Assembly (NCBI RefSeq): GCF_029688625.1
Contig: NZ_JARULC010000003.1
Span: 310,001-374,000 of the forward strand
Source of the DNA: Qipengyuania marincola
Lineage (GTDB): Bacteria; Pseudomonadota; Alphaproteobacteria; Sphingomonadales; Sphingomonadaceae
Length of the DNA stretch: 64,000 nt
Direction: 5' to 3'
Positions 46,040-54,205 of this stretch are shown here, one piece after another; positions within the stretch are counted from its first letter, which is position 1, and each line of letters opens with the position of its first letter. Under the pieces are notes generated by a model. The model was not told the origin of the DNA, ran no database searches, and saw nothing but the letters and a program-made list of their open reading frames with translations. The position numbers were made by a program, and so were the translations under genes.

Positions 46040-48406
46040 TCAGGCGCTCTTGCGCAAGTTTTCTACCGCACCGCGGAGGAATACCTTGCGGGCTTCCGCG
46101 GCGGGCATCGGTCGGCCGAAGTGAAAGCCCTGGATCTTGTTGCAACGCAGGCTGCGGATCATCTCCGCCTCTTCCTCGGTCTCGACACCTTCCGCGGTTG
46201 TGGTCATGTCGAGGCTTTCCGCCATGGCGACCACGGCACGGATGATCGCAAGGGACTCACGGCTCTGCTGCGCCGCGCCCTGAACGAAGCTGCGATCGAC
46301 CTTGATGGTCGAGAACTTCAGCTTGCGCAGGTAGCCGAGCGAGGAATAGCCGGTGCCGAAATCGTCGAGGGCGACCGAGCAGCCCAGCGACATGCATTGC
46401 TCCAGCGCCTTGCGGGCGATGCTCGCGTCACGCAGAAAGATGCTCTCGGTGACCTCGATTTCGAGCCGCCGCGGGTCGAGCCCGCTGTGCGATAGAGCCC
46501 GCACCACGGTGGAGGCGAACTCGGGCTCGAGCAATTGCTCGGGCGAGACGTTGATATTGACCTTTACGTTGCGCGGCCAGTTGGCAGCGGCTTCCTTGCA
46601 CGCTTCCTGCATGACCCAGGTACCGATCGGCACAATCAGGCGGGTATCCTCGGCCAGCGGGATGAATTTGCCCGGGCTGACGAAGCCGTGGTCGCTGCTG
46701 TTCCAGCGCACCAGCGCCTCGAAGCTGACGACTTCCTCGGTAGTGGCATCCACCACCGGCTGATAGTGCAGCAGCAGCTCTTCGCGCTCCAGTGCCTTGC
46801 GCAGCGAGAATTCCAGCTGCCGCTTCTCTTCCGCATTGGCATGCAACGAGGGCTCGTATTCACAATGCTCGCCGCCGCCCAGATCCTTCGCCCGATATAG
46901 CGCGAGGTCGGCATTGCGGAGCATTTCCTCTACGCTCTTGCCATCGCGCGGACCGATGGCCGACCCGACGCTCGCCCCGACATAGAGGATCTGATTGTCG
47001 ATCTGGTAGGGTTCGGACAATTGCTCGATCACCGCGCGCGCCAGCGCGTCCACCCGCTTGCGGTTGGAGGCATCGCGGATGACGATTGCAAATTCGTCGC
47101 CACCGAGGCGCCCACACAATTCGCCTTCGCCCATCAGACTCTTCAGCCGCCCGGCGACCTGCGCGAGCATCTGGTCGCCGATCAAATGGCCGAGCGAATC
47201 ATTGACCGCCTTGAACCTGTCGAGGTCGATCATGAGAAAGGCGCAGCGGGTCCGCCAGTGCGCGGCATATTCCAGTGCCTCGCCCAGCGACTCATTGAGC
47301 ATCAGACGGTTGGGGAGTTGGGTCAGCGTGTCATAGCGGGCCAGATAGGCAATCTTCTCGGACGATTCGCGCTGTTCGGTGACGTCCGAGCCAACGCCGC
47401 GGAAGCCGATGAACTTGCCCGCATCGTCGAGCATGGGCGTACCGGAAATCTCCCACCACCGGTCCAGCCCGCGAATGTTGACCCGCACGATGAGCTCGGA
47501 GAACGGCTCCTTGCGCTTCAGCTTCTCCGCGAATTCCCGCATGCCGTCCGTATCGGCATTGGTCGACCAGTCGCGGCCGGAGATAAGGTCGAAGAACAGC
47601 TTGCCTTCCGCCTCGCTTGCCTCGCAACCGAGCGCATAGGCAAAGCGCGGAGAGACCGCCTTCAGCCGACGGCGCGGATCGATCTGCCACAGCCAGTCGG
47701 CCTGGTTTTCCTCGAACTCGCGCAGCAGCATGGAGACCACTTCGCTCTTTTCCTGCATCACGGTCTCGTGGACCCGCCCGGCCACTGCAACGCGGGCGTT
47801 CTCGATCGTGCCGAACACCGCGAAGAGGACGGTGAAGGTTATGACAACGACCAGCATCCAGTCGGCGGCCAGCGTGGCGGCAAAGAGCCCACCGATGCCT
47901 GCGGCGATGGTAAAGGAGATCGATCCAAGCGGCGCGCTGTAGCGGCTGGCCGCTGTCGCCAGGATCAGCAGCGCCGGAACGCTCCACACAATGGCGAGTT
48001 GGCTCGCACCGCCAGATTCGGCGAAAAGCATCAGTCCGATGCCCCAGACCGTGCCCTTCGCGGCGCTGGCCACGGCATGGCGACGCATCTCGTGAATGCC
48101 ATAGTGGACCGTCTCGGCAGACTGCGCGATCCGATCTTCGCGCATCGACAGGATCACGGCAAATCCCAATGCCAGACCCCAGGCGCCGATCAGTGCCAGG
48201 TCGACCGAGTTCCACAGGATCAGTACGACGAGAAGGAAAGCGACCGCGTGGGACGCCGCGCGCACCGCAATGCGCTTGCCCAGCCGCGCATATTGATGGC
48301 CATGGACTCGCGACCATACCGTCCCCTCGGGCGTCGATAGGCCGATGGCCTGCCCGATGGACAATTCCGCGTTACCCGCCGCAACTTCTTTATCCAGGTC
48401 GCTCAC
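46040..48406 (-). CDS. membrane PAS-GGDEF-EAL protein
   Basis: A 788-residue cyclic-di-GMP protein if started at GTG 48406; TTG 48427 gives 795 residues, and the start is uncertain. Five to six membrane segments occupy roughly residues 60-206, followed by a PAS domain (about 240-352), GGDEF (360-520) with intact RLGGDEF, and EAL (from about 530). The EAL domain keeps FEALVRW, the Asn and Glu pairs (INVSPEQL, EVTES) and DDFGTGYSSLGYL. Both a cyclase and a phosphodiesterase could be active. It probably senses a membrane or redox signal to switch between motile and attached life. Confidence 0.9.
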   Translation of the reverse strand: MSDLDKEVAAGNAELSIGQAIGLSTPEGTVWSRVHGHQYARLGKRIAVRAASHAVAFLLVVLILWNSVDLALIGAWGLALGFAVILSMREDRIAQSAETVHYGIHEMRRHAVASAAKGTVWGIGLMLFAESGGASQLAIVWSVPALLILATAASRYSAPLGSISFTIAAGIGGLFAATLAADWMLVVVITFTVLFAVFGTIENARVAVAGRVHETVMQEKSEVVSMLLREFEENQADWLWQIDPRRRLKAVSPRFAYALGCEASEAEGKLFFDLISGRDWSTNADTDGMREFAEKLKRKEPFSELIVRVNIRGLDRWWEISGTPMLDDAGKFIGFRGVGSDVTEQRESSEKIAYLARYDTLTQLPNRLMLNESLGEALEYAAHWRTRCAFLMIDLDRFKAVNDSLGHLIGDQMLAQVAGRLKSLMGEGELCGRLGGDEFAIVIRDASNRKRVDALARAVIEQLSEPYQIDNQILYVGASVGSAIGPRDGKSVEEMLRNADLALYRAKDLGGGEHCEYEPSLHANAEEKRQLEFSLRKALEREELLLHYQPVVDATTEEVVSFEALVRWNSSDHGFVSPGKFIPLAEDTRLIVPIGTWVMQEACKEAAANWPRNVKVNINVSPEQLLEPEFASTVVRALSHSGLDPRRLEIEVTESIFLRDASIARKALEQCMSLGCSVALDDFGTGYSSLGYLRKLKFSTIKVDRSFVQGAAQQSRESLAIIRAVVAMAESLDMTTTAEGVETEEEAEMIRSLRCNKIQGFHFGRPMPAAEARKVFLRGAVENLRKSA

Positions 48407-48518
48407 CGTGGCGGCGATAGCGCGCAAACCTTATCCGCCGGTAAAGACCGACCAAATTTTCGGCCATATCAAATGTTAAGCTAGTCGTTGAGATTACTGA
48501 TCTTTCGCGCGCGCAGTT

Positions 48519-50342
48519 TTACTCGACCGTAACCGATTTCGCCAGGTTGCGCGGCTGATCGACATCGGTACCTTTGACGCAAGCTACATGGTAGGCGAGC
48601 AACTGAACTGGGACGGCATAGACCAGCGGCGCGATCAGCGGATGGACCTTGGGCATCTCGATCGTGGCGAGACAGCCCTCGCCAGCTTCCTCGAGCCCAC
48701 TAGCATCCGATATCAGCACCACCTGCCCGCCCCGTGCGCGGACCTCTTCCATATTCGACACGGTCTTCTCGAACAACGGACCCGAGGGAGCAATGACCAC
48801 GACCGGGACGTCGTCGTCGATCAGCGCGATGGGGCCGTGCTTCATCTCGCCACTGGCGTAACCCTCGGCATGGATGTAGCTGATTTCCTTGAGCTTCAGA
48901 GCACCTTCCAGCGCCATGGGAAAGTCCGGCCCGCGCCCGAGATAGAGAACGTCCCGCGCCGGGGCGATGAGGTGCGCCATGGCGGCAATATCATCGTCAT
49001 GATCCAGCGCCGCATTCAGACAGGCGGGCGCTTCGAGCAGGTGTTCGACGACCTCCTGTTCCTCCACGCGGCTCATTAGCCCCTTGCGGACCGCCATATG
49101 TGCGGCAAGCGCGGCAAGTACGGCGAGCTGGCAAGTGAAGGCCTTGGTCGAGGCAACGCCGATTTCCGGGCCGGCGTGGGTCGGCAGCAGCAGGTCCGCC
49201 TCGCGCGCCATCGAACTGGTGGGCACGTTGACGACGGCCGCGATGGTTTGCCCGGCGTCCTTGCAATGGCGCAGGGCGGCCAGTGTGTCCGCCGTCTCCC
49301 CGCTCTGCGAAATGAACAGCGAGAGGCCGTTCTCTTCCAGCACGGGCTCGCGATAACGGAATTCGGAGGCTACATCGATGTCCACCGGAATACGAGCGAA
49401 CTGCTCGAACCAGTATTTGGCAACCATGCCGGCATAGTAGGACGTGCCGCAGGCGACGATGGTGACGCGCCGGATGCTGGAAATATCGAAATCGAACTGC
49501 GGAAGCGCGACCGAATTGTCCGAACGCCGCAGGTAGGAGCTCAGCGTCTGGGCAACGACCGTCGGCTGCTCGAAGATCTCCTTCTGCATGAAGTGGCGGT
49601 AATTGCCCTTCTCGACCGCAGCGGCCGAAGCGCCGGAGGAACGGACCTCGCGCTCGACCACAGCGCCAGTCTCGTCATGAATCTCGGCGCCGTCGCGCGT
49701 GACGACGACCCAGTCGCCCTCTTCGAGATAAGCGATCTGTTGCGTCAGCGGTGCGAGTGCCAGAGCGTCCGACCCGAGATAGGTCTCGCCCTCGCCATAG
49801 CCTACCACCAAGGGCGAGCCGCGGCGGGCGCCGATCAACATGTCGGGATGGTCGCGGAAGGCGATCGCCAGCGCGAATGCGCCGCGCAGGCGTGGCAGCA
49901 CGTTGGCTACGGCCTCTTGCGGGGTTTCTCCATTCTCGATCCGGCGCGAGACGAGATGGGCCACGACCTCGCTGTCGGTGTCGCTTTCGAGCGAGCGGCC
50001 ATCCTCCTGCAGCTCGGCGCGCAACTCCTTATAATTCTCGATGATACCATTGTGCACGAGAGCAAGATGATCGGTCGCATGCGGGTGGGCGTTCTTCGCC
50101 GTCGGGGCCCCGTGAGTGGCCCAGCGCGTATGGGCGATGCCCACTTCTCCGGGCGCAGGCTCTTCGGCGAGAACACCGATCAGATTGGCGAGCTTGCCTT
50201 CGGCCCGCCGGCGGACCAGCTGGCCGTCGTCGATCGTGCAGATGCCGGCGCTGTCATAGCCGCGATATTCCATCCGCTTCAGGCCGTCGACCAGCCGATC
50301 TGCGACTGACTCGCGTCCGACGATTCCGATAATTCCGCACAT
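48519..50342 (-). CDS. glmS: glutamine-fructose-6-phosphate aminotransferase
   Basis: A 607-residue GlmS that makes glucosamine-6-phosphate for cell-wall and lipopolysaccharide synthesis. The N-terminal glutaminase begins MCGIIGIVGRESV with Cys2 as the nucleophile. The two SIS isomerase domains contain IVACGTSYYAGMVAK, FISQSGETADTLAAL and LGRGPDFPMALEGALKLKE, and the end is RNLAKSVTVE. It has no adjacent glmU. No glmS ribozyme-like structure is seen upstream, as expected for a Gram-negative. The gap to the GGDEF-EAL gene downstream is about 110 bases. Confidence 0.98.
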   Translation of the reverse strand: MCGIIGIVGRESVADRLVDGLKRMEYRGYDSAGICTIDDGQLVRRRAEGKLANLIGVLAEEPAPGEVGIAHTRWATHGAPTAKNAHPHATDHLALVHNGIIENYKELRAELQEDGRSLESDTDSEVVAHLVSRRIENGETPQEAVANVLPRLRGAFALAIAFRDHPDMLIGARRGSPLVVGYGEGETYLGSDALALAPLTQQIAYLEEGDWVVVTRDGAEIHDETGAVVEREVRSSGASAAAVEKGNYRHFMQKEIFEQPTVVAQTLSSYLRRSDNSVALPQFDFDISSIRRVTIVACGTSYYAGMVAKYWFEQFARIPVDIDVASEFRYREPVLEENGLSLFISQSGETADTLAALRHCKDAGQTIAAVVNVPTSSMAREADLLLPTHAGPEIGVASTKAFTCQLAVLAALAAHMAVRKGLMSRVEEQEVVEHLLEAPACLNAALDHDDDIAAMAHLIAPARDVLYLGRGPDFPMALEGALKLKEISYIHAEGYASGEMKHGPIALIDDDVPVVVIAPSGPLFEKTVSNMEEVRARGGQVVLISDASGLEEAGEGCLATIEMPKVHPLIAPLVYAVPVQLLAYHVACVKGTDVDQPRNLAKSVTVE

Positions 50343-50385
50343 AGCCTGATAACCCCGCGATCGCTTGAGGTGCCGGACTTAACGA

Positions 50386-51300
50386 CTATCGCCCTACTTT
50401 CAATCGCCTTCCCGCATCCTTGGGGCGCGGAGCGCTGCGCCAGAGGATCAAACCCGCGCCGATAATGATGCTGGCGCCGGCCAGTGTAGCGAGGTCGGGA
50501 ACGTCACCGAACCACCACCAGCCAAGTGCAGTCGCTACCAGCATCTGCACATAGGTCGTCGGCGCGATCGTTGCCGCTCCCGCGCGCATCGTCCCGAGAT
50601 AGGTCAGCCAGTGCGCCGTACTGGCCGTAAGCGCCACGACCGCGCAACGCGCGACCACCGTCCAGTTGGGCATCGTGACGCGCAGTTCCGGCACGCCGGA
50701 CAGATGCCCGCCAAGCATCGCCAGCACCAGCCAGGGCATGGCGGCAGTCGCGATGTAGGCCTGCATAGACAGCGCGCTGCCCTGCCCGGCGCTAGCCCGA
50801 TTGGCGATCACCATCAGCGCAAAGAAACTGGCCGAGGCGAGCGGCAGCAGCGCGACCCAGCCAAGCTCTACCAGATTGGGCCGCAGGACCAGGGCCACGC
50901 CACCGAGAGCAACCAGCGAGGCGAGCCAGACCGCCGGGCGGACCTTCTCGCCGAGCAGTGGGCCGCTGAGCAGTGCTACCAGGACGGGCGAAACGAAGGC
51001 CAGCGCCATCGCCGAGGCGAGCGGCATGACGTAGATGGCAGAGAAAAAGCAGAGCGAGGCAGCGGCAAGGCAAAAGCCGCGCGCCGCCTGCAGCCAGGGG
51101 TGGCTCGGTCGGAAGCCAGACCGACCCTCGCTGCGCCAGAGCAGGGCCGACAGGGCAACCGCCCCGATCAGGAAGCGCAAGGTCGCGACCGCCAGCGGAG
51201 ACCATTCGCCGGCCATCGTCTTGATCACCGCATCGCCCACCGACAGCGTGGCAAAGCCGAGCATGGCCAGCAGGATCCCGCTCCGCTCGTCTTCCCGCAT
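50386..51300 (-). CDS. EamA/DMT-family transporter
   Basis: A 304-residue inner membrane protein from ATG 51300, which follows ACGGGGAAC. It has ten predicted helices in two EamA repeats; the first begins SGILLAMLGFATLSVGDAVI and the second VALLPLASASFFALMVIANR. Such proteins export amino acids, metabolites or drugs. The C-terminus is Arg/Lys-rich. It is the only gene before glmS in this direction. A hairpin (CCCCGCC...GGCGGGG, 51325-51348) lies just upstream. Confidence 0.9.
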   Translation of the reverse strand: MREDERSGILLAMLGFATLSVGDAVIKTMAGEWSPLAVATLRFLIGAVALSALLWRSEGRSGFRPSHPWLQAARGFCLAAASLCFFSAIYVMPLASAMALAFVSPVLVALLSGPLLGEKVRPAVWLASLVALGGVALVLRPNLVELGWVALLPLASASFFALMVIANRASAGQGSALSMQAYIATAAMPWLVLAMLGGHLSGVPELRVTMPNWTVVARCAVVALTASTAHWLTYLGTMRAGAATIAPTTYVQMLVATALGWWWFGDVPDLATLAGASIIIGAGLILWRSAPRPKDAGRRLKVGR

Positions 51301-51549
51301 AGTCGTTCCCCGTCTCGGCCTTTCCCCGCCGCTAGACAAAGGCGGGGTCGGTGACCAGCCGTTAACTACCCACAGGGCACAGGGTTCGCACACGAGGCGG
51401 CAACAGAGAGCTCGACCGGGCTCCGGGGCGGCTCATTAGGGAAAAATCAAGGTTTCCAAAGTATTCACCACAATCATATTCGCATCTCCCGACCCTGTCG
51501 GGCAGGGCGAATGCGTCGATTTTGAACAGCGTTTTCGGGGGTTTAGGCA

Positions 51550-53061
51550 ATGAGCGCATTCGGACGAAAGAACGGGCAGGCAGGCATGGCCTCCGGTGCA
51601 CGTCCGAAATTCGGCAGCGCACGGCCGATGCAGGGCGGATCCCCCGCCCCCTCTCCGGTCGAGGAGAAGACCGCGGAGCCAGGCGGCGAGCAGTTTCCGC
51701 CTTTGCCCGGTGATGGCGCGGGCAAGAACGACGACGCGATGGCGCGCCTGTCGGAACGCATGAATTCCAGCCATTCGGGCCAGTCGGAAGTCGGCGGCTT
51801 CGAAGCGAGCGTCCACAAGATCAAGGAACAGGTTCTTCCGCGCCTGCTCGAACGCGTCGACCCGGAAGCGGCTGCCACGCTGACCAAGGACGAGCTGTCG
51901 GAAGAATTCCGTCCAATCATCATGGAAGTGCTGGCCGAACTCAAGGTCACGCTCAACCGCCGCGAACAGTTCGCCCTCGAAAAGGTTTTGGTCGACGAAT
52001 TGCTCGGCTTCGGTCCGCTCGAAGAGCTGCTGAACGATCCCGACGTGTCCGACATCATGGTCAACGGTCCCGACCAGACCTATATCGAAAAGAAGGGCAA
52101 GCTGCAGATCGCGCCGATCAAGTTCCGCGACGAAAGCCACCTCTTCCAGATCGCGCAACGCATCGTGAACCAGGTCGGCCGCCGCGTCGACCAGACCACA
52201 CCGCTGGCCGACGCACGCCTCAAGGACGGCAGCCGCGTAAACGTGATCGTTCCGCCGCTCAGCCTCAAGGGCACGGCAATCTCGATCCGTAAGTTCTCCG
52301 AAAAGCCGATCACGCTCGACATGCTCAAGGACTTCGGTTCGATGAGCGAGAAGATGTGTACCGCGCTGAAGATCGCGGGTGCTTGCCGCATGAACATCGT
52401 CATCTCGGGCGGTACCGGTTCGGGTAAGACCACCATGCTCAACGCCCTGTCGAAGATGATCGACCCGGGCGAGCGCGTGCTGACCATCGAGGACGCGGCC
52501 GAACTCCGCCTGCAGCAGCCGCACTGGCTGCCGCTGGAAACGCGTCCGCCGAACCTCGAGGGCCAGGGCGCCATCACCATCGGTGACCTCGTGAAGAACG
52601 CCCTGCGTATGCGTCCTGACCGCATTATCCTCGGCGAAATTCGCGGCGCGGAATGTTTCGACCTTCTCGCCGCCATGAACACGGGCCACGACGGTTCGAT
52701 GTGTACGCTTCACGCCAACAGCCCGCGCGAATGCCTCGGCCGTATGGAAAACATGATCCTGATGGGTGACATCAAGATCCCGAAGGAAGCCATCAGCCGC
52801 CAGATCGCGGAATCGGTCGACCTGATCGTACAGGTGAAGCGCCTCCGCGACGGTTCGCGCCGCACCACCGACATCACCGAGGTGATCGGCATGGAAGGCG
52901 ACGTGATCGTCACCCAGAACCTGTTCAAGTTCGAATATCTGGACGAGAGCGAGGACGGCAAGATCCTCGGCGAATTCCGCTCTTCGGGTCTGCGCCCCTA
53001 CACGCTGGAAAAGGCCCGCCAGTTCGGCTTCGACCAAGCCTATCTCGAGGCGTGCCTGTAG
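51550..53061 (+). CDS. cpaF: CpaF-type secretion ATPase
   Basis: A 503-residue ATPase of the TadA/CpaF group that powers Flp/Tad pilus assembly. The first about 80 residues are a Gly/Pro/Ser-rich linker, then EQFALEKVLVDELLGFGPLE. Walker A is in ISGGTGSGKTTMLNAL, the Asp box in RVLTIEDAAELRLQQPH, Walker B in RPDRIILGEIRGAECFDLL, and the His box in GHDGSMCTLHANSPRE. No other cpa/tad gene is next to it. A CCCGAC-CCT-GTCGGG hairpin lies 48 bases before the start. It is convergent with a 76-residue membrane protein gene. Confidence 0.94.
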   Translation: MSAFGRKNGQAGMASGARPKFGSARPMQGGSPAPSPVEEKTAEPGGEQFPPLPGDGAGKNDDAMARLSERMNSSHSGQSEVGGFEASVHKIKEQVLPRLLERVDPEAAATLTKDELSEEFRPIIMEVLAELKVTLNRREQFALEKVLVDELLGFGPLEELLNDPDVSDIMVNGPDQTYIEKKGKLQIAPIKFRDESHLFQIAQRIVNQVGRRVDQTTPLADARLKDGSRVNVIVPPLSLKGTAISIRKFSEKPITLDMLKDFGSMSEKMCTALKIAGACRMNIVISGGTGSGKTTMLNALSKMIDPGERVLTIEDAAELRLQQPHWLPLETRPPNLEGQGAITIGDLVKNALRMRPDRIILGEIRGAECFDLLAAMNTGHDGSMCTLHANSPRECLGRMENMILMGDIKIPKEAISRQIAESVDLIVQVKRLRDGSRRTTDITEVIGMEGDVIVTQNLFKFEYLDESEDGKILGEFRSSGLRPYTLEKARQFGFDQAYLEACL

Positions 53062-53065
53062 GGTC

Positions 53066-53296
53066 CTAGCTCTGCATTATGGCCGGCAGGGCGACGGCCA
53101 GCATGCCGCCGCCAAGCACAGCGAAAGTCACGAATAGCCCGGTCCACGGGACCCAGCCCACGCGGTTGATCTGCGCGCGTTTGAGCCTGCGCCGCTCCAT
53201 CAGCGAACACAGTGCAGCCACGACCAGAAACGCTGCGCCCCACATGGCGAGGATTTCCGCATCGCTGGCGAACAGCAGGAAGTCCGGCTCTTTCAT
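53066..53296 (-). CDS. small two-helix membrane protein
   Basis: A 76-residue protein from ATG 53296 (MKEPDFLLFASDAEILAMWG). Two hydrophobic segments (about residues 18-32 and 50-72) flank a basic loop with RRRLKRAQINR. The family is not recognised. A longer frame to 53332 exists but has no better ribosome-binding site. It is divergent from the entericidin gene. Its stop is 4 bases from that of cpaF on the other strand. Confidence 0.65.
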   Translation of the reverse strand: MKEPDFLLFASDAEILAMWGAAFLVVAALCSLMERRRLKRAQINRVGWVPWTGLFVTFAVLGGGMLAVALPAIMQS

Positions 53297-53340
53297 CGCG
53301 GGCCATATGGTCGCGGAGCATACGGCCTGCAACTTTTTCG

Positions 53341-53365
53341 GGAACCGACCCTGAAGCCCTCCGTT
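53341..53365 (+). promoter_or_regulatory. EcfG-type general stress promoter upstream of entericidin
   Basis: GGAAC (53341-53345) and CGTT (53362-53365) are exactly 16 bases apart, matching the known alphaproteobacterial EcfG sigma factor consensus (GGAAC-N16/17-CGTT). The site is 45 bases before the ATG of a small lipoprotein gene of a type often controlled by this regulon (recalled). Confidence 0.75.
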
Positions 53366-53410
53366 ATCCCCATCAAGCTCGCTTCAGAGCTCTTTGGGAA
53401 AGGACAGGAC

Positions 53411-53539
53411 ATGATCAAGAAGATCCTGCTTGCATTTGGCATTACGACGATGGCCCTCACGGCGACGGCCTGCAACACCGTTCGCGGCGTTGGCGACGAC
53501 CTCGAATCGGCAGCAGACGCCGTAGACGAAGAAACCTGA
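53411..53539 (+). CDS. entericidin-type small lipoprotein
   Basis: A 42-residue protein with a lipoprotein signal: MIKKILLAFGITTMALTATAC places the lipobox Cys at 21 (MALTATAC). The mature part NTVRGVGDDLESAADAVDEE matches the entericidin A/B family, small envelope lipoproteins of uncertain use, sometimes viewed as toxin-antidote or stress proteins. It is too short for many gene callers. A matching EcfG promoter sits upstream and a strong terminator follows, so it is a self-contained stress-inducible unit. Confidence 0.93.
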   Translation: MIKKILLAFGITTMALTATACNTVRGVGDDLESAADAVDEET

Positions 53540-53561
53540 CTTCGGAAAAAGACCCCCCTCG

Positions 53562-53596
53562 AACGCCCGCCAAGCAATTGGCGGGCGTTTGTTTAT
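53562..53596 (+). terminator. intrinsic terminator after entericidin gene
   Basis: AACGCCCGCCA (53562-53572) pairs perfectly with TGGCGGGCGTT (53579-53589) around a 6-base loop, followed by TGTTTAT. It may also serve the convergent DUF938 methyltransferase gene at 53612-54205. Confidence 0.9.
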
Positions 53597-53611
53597 CTAC
53601 CGGCCACACCA

Positions 53612-54205
53612 TTAGTTTCGGCGATAGACGAGCGAAAGATTATTGGCGGGCATGGCGTAACGCCGGCTCGGCGCGAAATTCGCTTCGCCCGCAATCCTAT
53701 CCACCTGCGAGCGTTCGCGCAGGCCCCACTCAGCATTGCGGAACCTGAGATCGGCGTCGAAGGCACGGTTCGAGCGCGTGGTTTCAACCTCGTCCTCCAG
53801 AAACGGGCCGTAGAGGATCAAAGGTGCCCCTGCGCCAAGAATCTGCGCCGCGCCTTCGAACAGACCAACGGTCGCGCTCCATGGACTGATATGCGCCATG
53901 TTGATGCAGACGACCGCGTCGGCGCGGGTCACGGGCCAATCAGGCGCGCGCGCGTCCAGCGCAACCGGCGCGCGCAGACTCGCGAGACCCGCCTCCGCAC
54001 GCCATGCCTGGATCGACGCGCGTGCCTCCTCGTCGGGATCGCTCGGCTGCCATTCAAGCGCCGGGAACCGCGCCGCGAAGGCCACGGCATGCTCGCCCGT
54101 TCCGCTGGCGATCTCGAGAACCATACCCTTTTCAGGCAATTCCTGCTCGAGAACGTCTCCGATCGGCCGCACATTGCGCGCTGTCGCGGGGGCGTGCCGC
54201 TTCAA
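53612..54205 (-). CDS. DUF938 SAM-dependent methyltransferase-like protein
   Basis: A 197-residue protein. VLEIASGTGEHAVAFAARFP is a SAM-binding motif I, INMAHISPWSATVGLFEGAA is diagnostic for DUF938, and PLILYGPFLEDE follows. The substrate is not known. Its start overlaps the acyl-CoA synthetase stop (ATGA type), so the two are cotranscribed, synthetase first. It keeps the usual family length. Confidence 0.88.
   Translation of the reverse strand: MKRHAPATARNVRPIGDVLEQELPEKGMVLEIASGTGEHAVAFAARFPALEWQPSDPDEEARASIQAWRAEAGLASLRAPVALDARAPDWPVTRADAVVCINMAHISPWSATVGLFEGAAQILGAGAPLILYGPFLEDEVETTRSNRAFDADLRFRNAEWGLRERSQVDRIAGEANFAPSRRYAMPANNLSLVYRRN

Noticed and set aside
51436..53037. 533-codon open frame antisense to cpaF
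   Set aside because: Covers the same bases as an intact ATPase, has no motif and no ribosome-binding site.
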